DNA from: Distichodus sexfasciatus
Lineage: Eukaryota > Chordata > Actinopteri > Characiformes > Distichodontidae
Assembly: GCA_032718565.1 (NCBI GenBank)
Contig: JAVGVS010000784.1
Span: 38,382 to 102,381 of the forward strand
Direction: 5' to 3'
Length of the DNA stretch: 64,000 nucleotides
Position numbers and translations under genes: made by a program. Position 1 is the stretch's first letter. Each line of letters starts with the position of its first letter. The notes below the pieces were generated by a model. That model was not told the DNA's origin. It made no database searches and saw nothing but the letters and a program-made list of their open reading frames with translations. Positions 63,938 through 64,000 of this stretch are shown piece by piece.

Positions 63938-64000
<63 letters not shown>
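63576..64000 (+). repeat. TCTA/TCTG tetranucleotide array
   Basis: TCTG and TCTA runs with CTCTTTTTCTA interruptions spaced by about 45-70 bp, ending in pure (TCTA)n that runs off the window. The open frame at 63597-63926 (Leu/Ser/Tyr-rich) is an artefact. Confidence 0.93.

Overview
The window looks like a stretch of a vertebrate, almost certainly teleost fish, nuclear genome. Genes are split by GT-AG introns, there are many CA/GT, GA and TCTA microsatellites, and several interspersed repeats have the style of fish elements: tRNA-derived SINEs, hAT-like elements beginning GGGCTGGGCGATAT, and small TIR elements. I recognise two protein-coding loci. Everything else is intronic or intergenic, and most of the long open frames are by-products of tandem repeats. 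The exact species cannot be read from the sequence.

Gene 1 is ptbp2 (polypyrimidine tract-binding protein 2, neuronal PTB), on the minus strand from the ATG at 45947 to the TGA at 31299-31301. I could place all 14 coding exons by hand. They have GT-AG boundaries, keep phase throughout, and sum to 1545 nt (514 codons plus stop). The product has the usual four RRM domains. The 34-nt exon 10 (33297-33330) is the counterpart of the mammalian PTB-regulated exon whose skipping triggers nonsense-mediated decay. Here, skipping it gives a stop nine codons into exon 11. A CU-rich tract of nearly 1 kb lies directly upstream of exon 9 in the transcript, and CA repeats follow the donors of exons 8 and 9. 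Both are classic binding sites for splicing repressors.

Gene 2 is the last coding exon of dpyd (dihydropyrimidine dehydrogenase), on the plus strand at 18689-18817. It keeps 25 codons of clear homology, including CTGCTACLS of the last 4Fe-4S motif, and then diverges and stops early. The tail-to-tail arrangement dpyd > < ptbp2 matches human DPYD/PTBP2. I could not find other dpyd exons, so positions 1-18688 would be dpyd intron if that gene is intact.

Layout: 1-18.7 kb, putative dpyd intron with tandem arrays (tetranucleotide, polypurine, a pair of oppositely oriented minisatellites at 3.6-4.4 and 5.2-5.95 kb, a SINE-derived satellite at 9.1-11.4 kb, a 22-bp satellite at 12.1-12.9 kb) and hAT remnants. 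18.8-31.3 kb, intergenic, with an AT-rich block, an 84-bp minisatellite at 22.1-23.5 kb, short reverse-transcriptase-like hairpins and a MITE. 31.3-45.95 kb, ptbp2. 46-64 kb, ptbp2 upstream region without recognisable genes, holding two more 22-bp satellite arrays, a 21-bp satellite, a 991-bp hAT element with an 8-bp target duplication, an inverted copy of the MITE, SINEs and a TCTA array at the right edge.
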